This document shows positions 1 to 5,633 of a DNA stretch of 6,401 nucleotides, piece by piece. Location of the stretch: the NCBI GenBank assembly GCA_024763435.1, contig JANTFN010000103.1, forward strand, positions 1 to 6,401. Direction: 5' to 3'. The stretch is from Thermodesulfobacteriota bacterium (lineage in GTDB: Bacteria > Desulfobacterota > S145-22). The position numbers and the translations under genes were made by a program. The notes below the pieces were generated by a model, which saw only the letters and a program-made list of their open reading frames with translations, searched no databases and had not been told where the DNA came from. The first letter of the stretch is position 1, and every line of letters starts with the position of its first letter.

Positions 1-810
1 AGCGTACTGCCCATGAACAAGCGGACGATGGGTGTCTCGCTTCACTCCCTCATCCGCAGAATTCCCATGGCGCTCGGGCCCATTCTCGGCGGCGCCCTGA
101 TTTCCATCTACGGAATCAAGACCGGTATTCACCTGGCATTTATGATTGCCTTTGCCCTTGGAATTGTCTCTCTTATCGTGCAGCAACACCTCATAGAAGA
201 CAAACGGGCAGAAAAAAAGGCCGAAATCAGCCCCCTCAGGATGTTCCGGTTTATGCAACCTCCCCTGAAATACCTTCTCCTATCGGACATTCTCGTGCGG
301 TTCTGCGAACAGATCCCTTACGCCTTTGTCGTCGTCTGGTGCCTGAAACGGGTCGGCATTACACCGGTAGACTTTGGAATCCTGACCGCGATTGAAATGG
401 TTACCGCCATGCTGATTTACATCCCCGTGGCCTATCTCGCCGACAAATATTCCAAAAAACCCTTCATTGTCATCACCTTTCTCTTCTTCAGCGCCTTTCC
501 CCTTGTCCTCATCTTCTCTCATACCATGACCGCGCTCGTCATCGCCTTCATCATCCGGGGGCTGAAGGAATTCGGCGAGCCCACCAGGAAGGCCCTTATC
601 ATGGACCTGGCCCCGGAGGGCAAGAAGGCCGGTATCTTCGGCCTCTACTACCTTATCCGGGATGTCATTGTTTCAGTTGCCGCCTTCAGCGGGGCTTTTT
701 TATGGCAGATATCCCCGCAGGTAAATTTTATCGCGGCTTTTGGTTTCGGCCTGTTGGGAACCTTTACCTTCTGGAAATTCGGTAAAGACTTAAAGGGCCT
801 GAAAAACTGA
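1..810 (+). CDS. Major facilitator superfamily transporter, C-terminal part (5' end outside window)
   Basis: The reading frame is open from base 1 to the TGA at 808-810 and gives 269 residues, with the start beyond the left edge. The ATG at 13 is probably an internal Met, because the frame continues upstream of it. The protein is strongly hydrophobic, with about eight membrane-spanning stretches: near residues 17-38 and 42-62, then, after a charged cytoplasmic loop rich in Lys and Glu (about 65-90), six more. This fits TM5-TM12 of a 12-helix MFS protein. AYLADKYSKKP (144-154) is an MFS motif-A-like loop of the kind found between TM8 and TM9. The later segment RGLKEFGEPTRKALIMD (186-202) is also typical of the superfamily. 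It should act in the inner membrane as a secondary transporter or efflux pump. The substrate cannot be read from the sequence. It converges on the minus-strand persulfide dioxygenase gene, with 11 bp between the stop codons. Confidence 0.88.
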   Translation, partial: SVLPMNKRTMGVSLHSLIRRIPMALGPILGGALISIYGIKTGIHLAFMIAFALGIVSLIVQQHLIEDKRAEKKAEISPLRMFRFMQPPLKYLLLSDILVRFCEQIPYAFVVVWCLKRVGITPVDFGILTAIEMVTAMLIYIPVAYLADKYSKKPFIVITFLFFSAFPLVLIFSHTMTALVIAFIIRGLKEFGEPTRKALIMDLAPEGKKAGIFGLYYLIRDVIVSVAAFSGAFLWQISPQVNFIAAFGFGLLGTFTFWKFGKDLKGLKN

Positions 811-821
811 AGAACCCTCTT

Positions 822-2201
822 TTATGTTTCAACCTCATATACCTTTTGCCAGGCAGTCATGCCGCCAATCACGCTGTATACGTGCGTAAATCCCTTCGAT
901 TTAAGAAAAGAAGCCGCGATGTTCGACCGATAACCTGATCGGCAGATTACGCTGATATGGGCATCTCTTTTGACATACTCCCTGATGCCATCCTCAAGAA
1001 TGGTATGAATAGGCAGATGAAAGGCATGTTCAAGATGCCCCGCGTCCCATTCCTCACTGGTTCTGACATCCAGAAGAGTGTGGTCTTCATATTTGCTCAG
1101 GATACGATGCAGGGCGTGAATAGAAAGCTGAGGTAAAAAGCCCAATTCCTCTCCGAAAAGAACCCAGTCCATAACACCTGCACAATATCCGTAAATATTC
1201 TCATACCCTCCCCTGCGAAACATCGTTACGGCCTTTTTCACATCATCTTCCTCCGACACAACGAGGACAAGATGAGTTGCGGGGTCGACCACATCCGCCA
1301 GCCAGGCCGTGGAAGACGATGAAAAACCGATATTAATGCTTCCCGGGATATGGGCTCCGCCAAAACAGGCGGCATCTCTCAAATCAACGATGGCAAACCC
1401 CTGCTTCATGGCTTTTTTGATATCGGAAACACCGAGGGGATAAACAGGGTTGAGGTTTTTCAAAGATTTTGCTCCTTTCAAATTTGTTTTGATAACAGGG
1501 TTAAAATTCCTGGGGCGGCGGGGGATTGAGGCCTTAATCTCCCTTTCAAAGACATCAAAATCAAGTGAAAAATAAGGGTTGGTCTGCCGTTCATACCCAA
1601 GCGTCGAAGAGGGCTTTGCGCTGATCCCTTTCCCGCAAGCCGACCCTTCCCCATGGGCGGGATAGATTTCCACCCTGTCCTCAAAAACTCCAAGCTTTTC
1701 ATGCAAGCTGTTATAGAGATTCCGAACCTGCTCGTCTAAAAGCTCTTCTCCCGCAAGGTCGGGCCGTCCCACGCTCCCGACAAACAGGAGATCTCCCGTA
1801 AGGAGCAATTGCACCATATCACCACGCGAGAGGTCAGACACAGCAATGCAGACGGCAAAAGGCGTATGGCCCGGGGTAGCGACAATCTTCATCTTAACCG
1901 ATCCGAACGTGATTACATCCTCATCTTTTAAAAAGGTTGTCTCATAAGAAACCGGCGTTCCTTCCCCCATGTAGATTGGGGCGTTTGTCTCTATCTGCAG
2001 TTCCCGCGCCCCTGAAACATGGTCCGCGTGAAGATGCGTTTCGATAATCCCCGTTATCTTCATCTTCTCCTGTGTTGCCACATCTATATAGTCCTGAACA
2101 TCCCGTTTGGGATCGACCACAAAGGCCTGGGAGAGTTTCGGACAACCAACCATGTAGGACAGACATCCCAATCCGTCCACCTTAAATTGTCTAAAGAACA
2201 T
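822..2201 (-). CDS. Persulfide dioxygenase-rhodanese fusion (CstB-like MBL-fold sulfur enzyme)
   Basis: This 459-residue cytoplasmic protein has three domains. Residues 1-230 form a metallo-beta-lactamase fold of the ETHE1/persulfide dioxygenase type. The motif HLHADH lies at 56-61, TPGH ends at H112, and LTGD ends at D137. By family knowledge H56, H112 and D137 would bind the mononuclear iron. The loop HGEGSACG (183-190) carries C189, at a position conserved in CstB-like enzymes. Residues about 255-350 form a rhodanese-like domain (VDLRDAACFGGAHIPGSIN) whose active-site loop reads VVSEEDD, without cysteine, so it is probably inactive. Residues about 360-459 form a rhodanese domain with the active-type loop CRSGYRS (C420). 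The expected role is O2-dependent oxidation of glutathione or low-molecular-weight persulfide, with sulfur transfer giving sulfite or thiosulfate. I chose the ATG at 2201 over the upstream in-frame Met at 2291 because AGGGGA lies 6 nt before it and homologues begin near MFFRQF. The gene is monocistronic here and divergent from the zinc-ribbon operon. Confidence 0.9.
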   Translation of the reverse strand: MFFRQFKVDGLGCLSYMVGCPKLSQAFVVDPKRDVQDYIDVATQEKMKITGIIETHLHADHVSGARELQIETNAPIYMGEGTPVSYETTFLKDEDVITFGSVKMKIVATPGHTPFAVCIAVSDLSRGDMVQLLLTGDLLFVGSVGRPDLAGEELLDEQVRNLYNSLHEKLGVFEDRVEIYPAHGEGSACGKGISAKPSSTLGYERQTNPYFSLDFDVFEREIKASIPRRPRNFNPVIKTNLKGAKSLKNLNPVYPLGVSDIKKAMKQGFAIVDLRDAACFGGAHIPGSINIGFSSSSTAWLADVVDPATHLVLVVSEEDDVKKAVTMFRRGGYENIYGYCAGVMDWVLFGEELGFLPQLSIHALHRILSKYEDHTLLDVRTSEEWDAGHLEHAFHLPIHTILEDGIREYVKRDAHISVICRSGYRSNIAASFLKSKGFTHVYSVIGGMTAWQKVYEVET

Positions 2202-2207
2202 CACACG

Positions 2208-2213
2208 TCCCCT
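2208..2213 (-). promoter_or_regulatory. Ribosome binding site deciding the persulfide dioxygenase start
   Basis: On the minus strand AGGGGA lies 6 nt before the ATG at 2201, with a second AGGAG slightly upstream (2216-2220). This supports starting at 2201 and not at the longer in-frame ATG at 2291, which would run the coding region through the promoter and both inverted repeats. Confidence 0.7.
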
Positions 2214-2227
2214 TTCTCCTGATTTTT

Positions 2228-2248
2228 GTATTGTTATCTTATCAATAC
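2228..2248. promoter_or_regulatory. 21-bp imperfect palindrome over the -10 region: candidate operator
   Basis: The site reads GTATTG-N9-CAATAC. Its six-base arms are perfect and inner TA/TA pairs also match, so 8 of 10 pairs are symmetrical about the central base. It covers the proposed -10 box (2236-2241) and the expected transcription start (about 2229) of the minus-strand sulfur enzyme. A dimeric repressor bound here would block RNA polymerase. Persulfide dioxygenase genes elsewhere are controlled by thiol-sensing repressors such as BigR/SqrR (ArsR family) or CstR (CsoR family). No regulator is encoded in this window, so the binding protein is unknown. Confidence 0.5.
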
Positions 2249-2264
2249 GCCTTGAATATAGCAA
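2236..2264 (-). promoter_or_regulatory. Putative sigma70-type promoter of the persulfide dioxygenase gene
   Basis: On the minus strand TTGCTA (2264-2259, 4 of 6 matches to TTGACA) is followed after 17 bp by TAAGAT (2241-2236, 4 of 6 to TATAAT). Transcription would start near 2229 and leave a leader of about 28 nt containing the ribosome binding site. Matches are moderate, but the spacing is ideal and the position fits the chosen start codon. Confidence 0.45.
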
Positions 2265-2266
2265 GG
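2250..2266. repeat. Inverted repeat CCTTG-N7-CAAGG over the -35 region
   Basis: The perfect five-base arms at 2250-2254 and 2262-2266 flank an AT-rich 7-bp centre and overlap the proposed -35 box of the minus-strand promoter. The repeat begins 2 bp from the end of the GTATTG/CAATAC palindrome. The heptamer TTGAATA also occurs twice here as a direct repeat (2252-2258 and 2267-2273, period 15 bp). It could be a second regulator site; arms this short can also arise by chance. Confidence 0.35.
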
Positions 2267-2306
2267 TTGAATAGCCGGATATGCTGGGCAAGGTGGCCGA
2301 TTTCCC

Positions 2307-2335
2307 TTGATTAACCTCGCCTGGTCTGTTAAATT
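2307..2335 (+). promoter_or_regulatory. Putative promoter of the zinc-ribbon / Fe-S / ftsY operon
   Basis: TTGATT (2307-2312, 4 of 6) and TAAATT (2330-2335, 4 of 6) are separated by exactly 17 bp. The expected start, 6-8 nt downstream of the -10, falls at about 2341-2343, on the ATG of the first gene. If real, the message would be leaderless. Both boxes are weak matches. Confidence 0.35.
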
Positions 2336-2341
2336 CAAATT

Positions 2342-2608
2342 ATGGAAAGCAATCAGTCATACAGAAGCGCCTATTACGGCCGGGGTTATCAGGAAGGGCG
2401 GCAGGTCCGGGAAAAACCGGGGCAATTTGATCAACTGCAGGCCACGAGCCTCTATTGTCCGAAGTGTAAAAACGCCATGCCCGTTATTGAGCGGCTTCTT
2501 TTGATTCTCCCGGACGGGGAGCTTTATGAATACAGATGTAAACGGTGCGGGACATCCCTTGGGGAAAGAAAGGTTTCAAAACAGCCTGAGCCCCTTCTGG
2601 TAAGATAA
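2342..2608 (+). CDS. Small zinc-ribbon protein of unknown function
   Basis: The protein has 88 residues. The first 35 are polar and rich in Gln, Tyr, Arg and Gly, and look unstructured. A treble-clef or zinc-ribbon unit follows, with CPKC at 39-42 and CKRC at 66-69 linked by a hydrophobic beta-hairpin-like segment (VIERLLLILPDGELYEYR). Four cysteines in two CxxC knuckles about 23 residues apart are the usual single-Zn layout. A basic tail ends the protein. An in-frame TAA at 2330-2332 and the absence of any GTG or TTG codon before the first knuckle make the ATG at 2342 the only ordinary start, although no Shine-Dalgarno sequence precedes it. The stop is 1 nt from the next start, so it is the first gene of the Fe-S/ftsY operon. 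I do not recognise the family; nucleic-acid binding or metal-dependent protein contact are possible roles. Confidence 0.72.
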   Translation: MESNQSYRSAYYGRGYQEGRQVREKPGQFDQLQATSLYCPKCKNAMPVIERLLLILPDGELYEYRCKRCGTSLGERKVSKQPEPLLVR

Positions 2609-2609
2609 G

Positions 2610-3710
2610 ATGGCACATTTAACACAGATAAGACAGTCTTTTCTGGATCTTATTAAACGCTTAGACAAAAATCCGGTAGGCGCCCCCTTTTCTGAATCCC
2701 TCGTAGAAATTCTGCAAATTTTATATACAGAACAGGAGGCAGCGATAGGGGCAAATTTCCCTTTACACGCGGCAACCACCAAGGACCTGTCGGAGAAAGT
2801 GGGGCTGGAACCCGATCCACTGCAACACCTGCTGAACCAGATGGCCGACAAGGGCCTTGTGGTGGATACAATCAAAAACGGAAAAACCTACTGGCGCCTG
2901 ACACCCCTGATGATCGGGCTGTTTGAGTTTACATTCATGCGAACCGGGACGGGACTACCTATGAAACGGCTGGCGGAGCTGATGCACCGGTATCGCCTCG
3001 AAGACGGCCTGGGGAAGGATTTTTTTGGGTCAGAAACCCAGATGTCCCGAACGCTTGTCTTTGAAGACCTCATCAAGCCGGTCACGAGCGAGGTCCTGCC
3101 CTATGAAAAGGCATCGGAGATTATTCAAAACGCGGGGACCGGCTCCCTCCAGATGTGCTATTGCCGACACGAGGCCCAGCACCGGGGAACCGTATGTAAC
3201 GCCCCTATTGATGATGTTTGTACGGCCCTGGGACCCGCGGCGGATTACTTAATCAGGCACGGGTTTGCGCGACGGGCAAGCGTTGGGGAAATGCTGGCCG
3301 TCCTTGACCGGACCGAGGCCTTGGGCCTGGTGCATATTGCCGATAATGTGCAGGAGGGGGTAAGCTTTATCTGCCACTGCTGCAGTTGCTGCTGTGGTTT
3401 ACTGGCGGGAATTAACAAATTGGATATTCCCAATGCCGTCGCGCCGTCCGGATTTCTCCCGAAAGTGGCGGAAGAAACCTGCGTGGGATGCGGCCTCTGC
3501 GCGGAGCGCTGCCCGGTTAACGCTATTGTCCTGAACGAAGACACCGAAAAATCGGCTGTAATCCCCGAACGCTGCCTTGGATGCGGGATATGCGCCTCGG
3601 GCTGCCCGGTAGAAGCCATTACCATGATCCGACGAGAGATATGGACGCCGCCGCCCCGGAACACGGGAGAAAAATTTTACAGAATTGCCAAAGAAAAAGG
3701 AAAATTATAA
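2610..3710 (+). CDS. 4Fe-4S dicluster protein with winged-helix-like N-terminus and Cys-rich centre
   Basis: The protein has 366 residues. Residues about 25-100 resemble a winged helix: TTKDLSEKVGLEPDPLQHLLNQMADKGLV looks like the helix-turn-helix, then KNGKTYWRLTP looks like the wing. The middle carries CYCRH (183-187) with C196 and C204, then CHCCSCCCG (255-263), which has six cysteines in eight residues. The C-terminus is a bacterial 2x[4Fe-4S] ferredoxin domain: CVGCGLCAERCP (291-302) and CLGCGICASGCP (322-333). Similar proteins annotated only as 4Fe-4S ferredoxin are, to my knowledge, common in anaerobic Desulfobacterota and have no established function. It is soluble, with no signal peptide or membrane helix. 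A redox-responsive regulator or an electron-transfer adaptor would both fit; this is inference. The ATG lies 1 nt after the upstream stop and lacks a clear Shine-Dalgarno sequence, consistent with translational coupling. ftsY begins 2 nt after its stop. Confidence 0.85.
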   Translation: MAHLTQIRQSFLDLIKRLDKNPVGAPFSESLVEILQILYTEQEAAIGANFPLHAATTKDLSEKVGLEPDPLQHLLNQMADKGLVVDTIKNGKTYWRLTPLMIGLFEFTFMRTGTGLPMKRLAELMHRYRLEDGLGKDFFGSETQMSRTLVFEDLIKPVTSEVLPYEKASEIIQNAGTGSLQMCYCRHEAQHRGTVCNAPIDDVCTALGPAADYLIRHGFARRASVGEMLAVLDRTEALGLVHIADNVQEGVSFICHCCSCCCGLLAGINKLDIPNAVAPSGFLPKVAEETCVGCGLCAERCPVNAIVLNEDTEKSAVIPERCLGCGICASGCPVEAITMIRREIWTPPPRNTGEKFYRIAKEKGKL

Positions 3711-3712
3711 CA

Positions 3713-4642
3713 GTGGGCAAAGAGGCAAAAGGACTTTTTTCAAGGCTCAGAACCGGGCTTTCAAGATCGCGGGAACAGTTCAGCGAAAAGATTGAAACTG
3801 TTTTTATCGGTAAAAAGGAAATTGATGAAGAGACGTTTGAGGACCTGGAAGAGGCCCTGATTACCTCCGATATTGGTTTTGAAACAACGCAGCTCCTGAT
3901 TGAAGCGGCAAAAAACAGTGTCAGGCGCAAAGAAGTGGGAGATATCGACCGACTGCAGGAGGCCATCAAAGAGGAAATGGTCAAGGTCCTGAAACCAAGG
4001 GAGGTCAGGCTCCCCATAGAAGACCCGCCTATTGCCCCCTATGTTGTTTTTTTTATGGGAGTCAACGGTGCGGGCAAAACAACCACAATAGGAAAACTGG
4101 CGCTTGACCTGAAGGAAAAGGGAAAAAAGGTTCTTCTCGCCGCGGCGGACACCTTCCGGGCCGCCGCAATGCCTCAGCTGGAACTGTGGAGCCAGCAGGC
4201 AGGGGTGGATGTCATTTCACACAAGGACGGCTCGGATCCTTCGGCCGTCGTTTATGACGCCATCCAGGCAGCCCAGTTCAGGCGGACCGACTTTCTGCTG
4301 GTAGACACGGCGGGCCGGCTCCATACGCGAAAAAATCTTATGGAGGAATTGAAAAAGATGTGCCGGATCGCCGACAAGGTCATGCGCGGCGCGCCGCACG
4401 AAAAACTCCTTGTCCTCGACGCGACCAACGGGCAGAACGCCATATCGCAAACCCGGATGTATCACGAGGCTGTGGGGGTAACGGGTCTTGCCATGACCAA
4501 ACTCGACAGTACCTCCAAAGGCGGTATTCTGCTTCAAATCGCCCATGAATTCGATATTCCCGTGCGCCTGATTGGCGTGGGAGAAAGCCCCCGCGATCTT
4601 CAGACCTTTAACGCGGCGGCATTCGTTGATGCCATTTTTTAG
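3713..4642 (+). CDS. ftsY: Signal recognition particle receptor FtsY (SRP GTPase)
   Basis: This is the GTPase receptor for the Ffh-4.5S RNA signal recognition particle, delivering ribosome-nascent chains to the inner membrane and SecYEG. The protein has 309 residues. An N-terminal amphipathic segment (GLFSRLRTGLSRSREQF, 7-23), typical for lipid contact, is followed by the helical N domain (to about 100) and the G domain. All SRP-GTPase motifs are present: P-loop GVNGAGKTT (116-124), DTFRAAA (146-152), DTAGR (198-202), TKLD (262-265) and the closing GVGE region with DLQTF (288-299). The long acidic A domain of E. coli FtsY is absent, as in many bacteria. I chose the GTG at 3713 because it starts at the family N-terminus and has AAGGA 11 nt upstream (3697-3701). 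The longer frame from 3581 would overlap the Fe-S gene by 130 bp with an unrelated sequence. It is the third gene of the operon, 2 nt after the Fe-S gene. Confidence 0.95.
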   Translation: MGKEAKGLFSRLRTGLSRSREQFSEKIETVFIGKKEIDEETFEDLEEALITSDIGFETTQLLIEAAKNSVRRKEVGDIDRLQEAIKEEMVKVLKPREVRLPIEDPPIAPYVVFFMGVNGAGKTTTIGKLALDLKEKGKKVLLAAADTFRAAAMPQLELWSQQAGVDVISHKDGSDPSAVVYDAIQAAQFRRTDFLLVDTAGRLHTRKNLMEELKKMCRIADKVMRGAPHEKLLVLDATNGQNAISQTRMYHEAVGVTGLAMTKLDSTSKGGILLQIAHEFDIPVRLIGVGESPRDLQTFNAAAFVDAIF

Positions 4643-4646
4643 GGGA

Positions 4647-4661
4647 TATTCAGGTTGAATA
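4647..4661. repeat. Perfect inverted repeat TATTCA-GGT-TGAATA just after ftsY
   Basis: The arms are 6 bp around a 3-nt centre, beginning 4 nt after the ftsY stop. The stem can be extended by GG (4644-4645) and CC (4662-4663) with one bulged A. No T-run follows, so it does not look like an intrinsic terminator. It abuts the TTGACA of the next promoter and could be an operator or a transcript-stabilising hairpin. Confidence 0.4.
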
Positions 4662-4663
4662 CC

Positions 4664-4692
4664 TTGACATTTCCGGCAAGATAAGCCATATT
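4664..4692 (+). promoter_or_regulatory. Putative sigma70-type promoter of the 98-residue protein gene
   Basis: A perfect TTGACA (4664-4669) is followed after 17 bp by CATATT (4687-4692, 4 of 6 matches to TATAAT). A start near 4699 leaves a short leader with GAGGGAG (4703-4709) 7 nt before the ATG at 4717. This would allow expression independent of the ftsY operon. Confidence 0.5.
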
Positions 4693-4716
4693 TCAAATGA
4701 AAGAGGGAGAAATTTC

Positions 4717-5013
4717 ATGATCGAAAAGGTTCTGGAAAAAATAGCGGATCAGGTGCTTGCCCTTGATGAGGCCTCTCTTTCCACGCTCCGCGCGAAGTAT
4801 CATACAAGACTCCAGCATTTTGATGCTACCCGGGAATGGGAGCGCGCGGTGATTATTTACTTTCTTATCAATTCCGTCATAACTAAAAATAATATGTTTA
4901 ACGACAACATCAAACGTCTCGAAAACCAGCGTAAAAACGGCCATGGCCTGAAGAAGACCCCGCCCGCGAAGGTTGGCAAACCACATCTGACGCTGATAAA
5001 AAAGAAATCCTGA
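4717..5013 (+). CDS. Small conserved-type hypothetical protein downstream of ftsY
   Basis: The protein has 98 residues, starting at ATG 4717 with a good ribosome binding site (GAGGGAG, 7 nt spacing). Residues 1-75 are predicted mostly helical, with an amphipathic pattern. EWERAVIIYFLINSV (40-54) is the most hydrophobic segment but, at about 15 residues with charged neighbours, it is more likely a buried helix than a membrane span. The last 25 residues are Lys/Pro rich (KKTPPAKVGKPH, then KKKS) and probably flexible, perhaps contacting nucleic acid or membrane phosphates. There is no cysteine and no recognisable catalytic motif. I do not recognise a named family and assign no function. It follows ftsY by 74 bp, has its own promoter candidate, and converges on the Nudix gene with 32 bp between stop codons. 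Confidence 0.72.
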   Translation: MIEKVLEKIADQVLALDEASLSTLRAKYHTRLQHFDATREWERAVIIYFLINSVITKNNMFNDNIKRLENQRKNGHGLKKTPPAKVGKPHLTLIKKKS

Positions 5014-5045
5014 CACGCAGCCCTGCCGCCCCGCCCGCGCGCGGT

Positions 5046-5600
5046 TTAACCCGTAAGTTTTCCCATCCATAAAGCCAGATAGTAAAAGGCCGTTACGACC
5101 ATGGCGTGACATATTTCCCCCGATTGAATCATCGAAGGTATTTTTTGCAGCGGAACCAGGACAGTTTCAAGGTCTTCTCCCTCATCGAGATTCAGGGGAG
5201 CTGTTTTTCTGGCATCTCTGGCAAGAAAAATATGGTAGCGATTGCTTTGAACGGCCGGCTGTGGATAGAGAGAGCCGATGCATGCCATCTCCCCGGAGGT
5301 ATATCCCGTCTCTTCAACCAGCTCCCGCTGCGCGGCCTGCAGGGGTGACGCATCTTCCTGATCCATCAGACCGCCGGGAATCTCAAGGAGTACTTTTTTT
5401 GCCCCATGACGAAATTGGCGAACCATGACCACCGCGTTATTTTCCGTAAGGGGAATAATGCTTATCCATTCAGGAAAATCGAGGATAGCGATATCCCGGA
5501 CTGACCCGTTCCGGGGATTTTTCGCGCTTTCTTTTCTGAGCGTAAAGATAGGATAAACCTTTTCGATTTTCGAATTTAAAACGTCCCATTCCTTAATCAA
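5046..5600 (-). CDS. Nudix hydrolase, ADP-ribose pyrophosphatase type
   Basis: The protein has 184 residues and is cytoplasmic. It likely hydrolyses ADP-ribose or a related nucleotide sugar to AMP plus a sugar phosphate. The central Nudix domain has RQFRHGAKKVLLEIPGG (61-77), typical of the ADPRase branch, then the Nudix helix RELVEETGY (92-100) with metal-binding glutamates E93, E96 and E97. The first Glu of the classical Nudix box is Asp (D83), and there is one extra residue before REL, a spacing I believe also occurs in other ADPRase-like members. The segment SLYPQPAVQSNRYHIFLA (110-127) matches the family loop after the box. The start is TTG at 5600: GGAGG lies 5 nt upstream and there is no alternative Met before residue 57, which is inside the fold. 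It is divergent from the geranylgeranyl reductase gene. The exact substrate is not determined by the sequence. Confidence 0.9.
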   Translation of the reverse strand: MIKEWDVLNSKIEKVYPIFTLRKESAKNPRNGSVRDIAILDFPEWISIIPLTENNAVVMVRQFRHGAKKVLLEIPGGLMDQEDASPLQAAQRELVEETGYTSGEMACIGSLYPQPAVQSNRYHIFLARDARKTAPLNLDEGEDLETVLVPLQKIPSMIQSGEICHAMVVTAFYYLALWMGKLTG

Positions 5601-5605
5601 GCTGT

Positions 5606-5610
5606 CCTCC
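5606..5610 (-). promoter_or_regulatory. Strong ribosome binding site fixing a TTG start
   Basis: GGAGG on the minus strand lies 5 nt before the TTG at 5600-5598. It is the best Shine-Dalgarno sequence in the window, and it justifies the non-ATG start of the Nudix gene. Confidence 0.75.
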
Positions 5611-5633
5611 GATCACTTTTCCACGACGCTATC

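Noticed and set aside
792..820. Possible bidirectional terminator between the convergent transporter and sulfur-enzyme genes
   Set aside because: Only AGGG/CCCT (4 bp) pair cleanly around a long loop, so the stem is too weak to call.
2202..2291. Longer N-terminus for the persulfide dioxygenase starting at ATG 2291
   Set aside because: It adds 30 residues with no family counterpart, runs through the promoter and both inverted repeats, and has no ribosome binding site as good as AGGGGA at 2208-2213.
3245..3664. 139-residue minus-strand open frame opposite the Fe-S gene
   Set aside because: It is a shadow of the ferredoxin-domain codons, with no family resemblance.
3581..3712. Longer FtsY starting at ATG 3581 or 3641 inside the Fe-S gene
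   Set aside because: The extra residues are an out-of-frame reading of the ferredoxin domain and do not resemble an FtsY acidic domain; GTG 3713 begins at the normal family N-terminus.
4217..4696. 159-residue minus-strand open frame opposite ftsY
   Set aside because: It lies antisense to the G domain of a certain gene, its composition follows the complementary codons, and it has no recognisable motif.
5014..5045. GC-rich palindrome CCGCGCGCGG between the 98-residue and Nudix genes as a terminator
   Set aside because: The palindrome has no loop; folded as a hairpin it leaves about 3 pairs, and no T-run follows on either strand.
4693..5112. 139-residue minus-strand open frame over the 98-residue gene and the Nudix 3' end
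   Set aside because: It overlaps the well-supported Nudix gene in another frame and is antisense to a gene with a good ribosome binding site and promoter.
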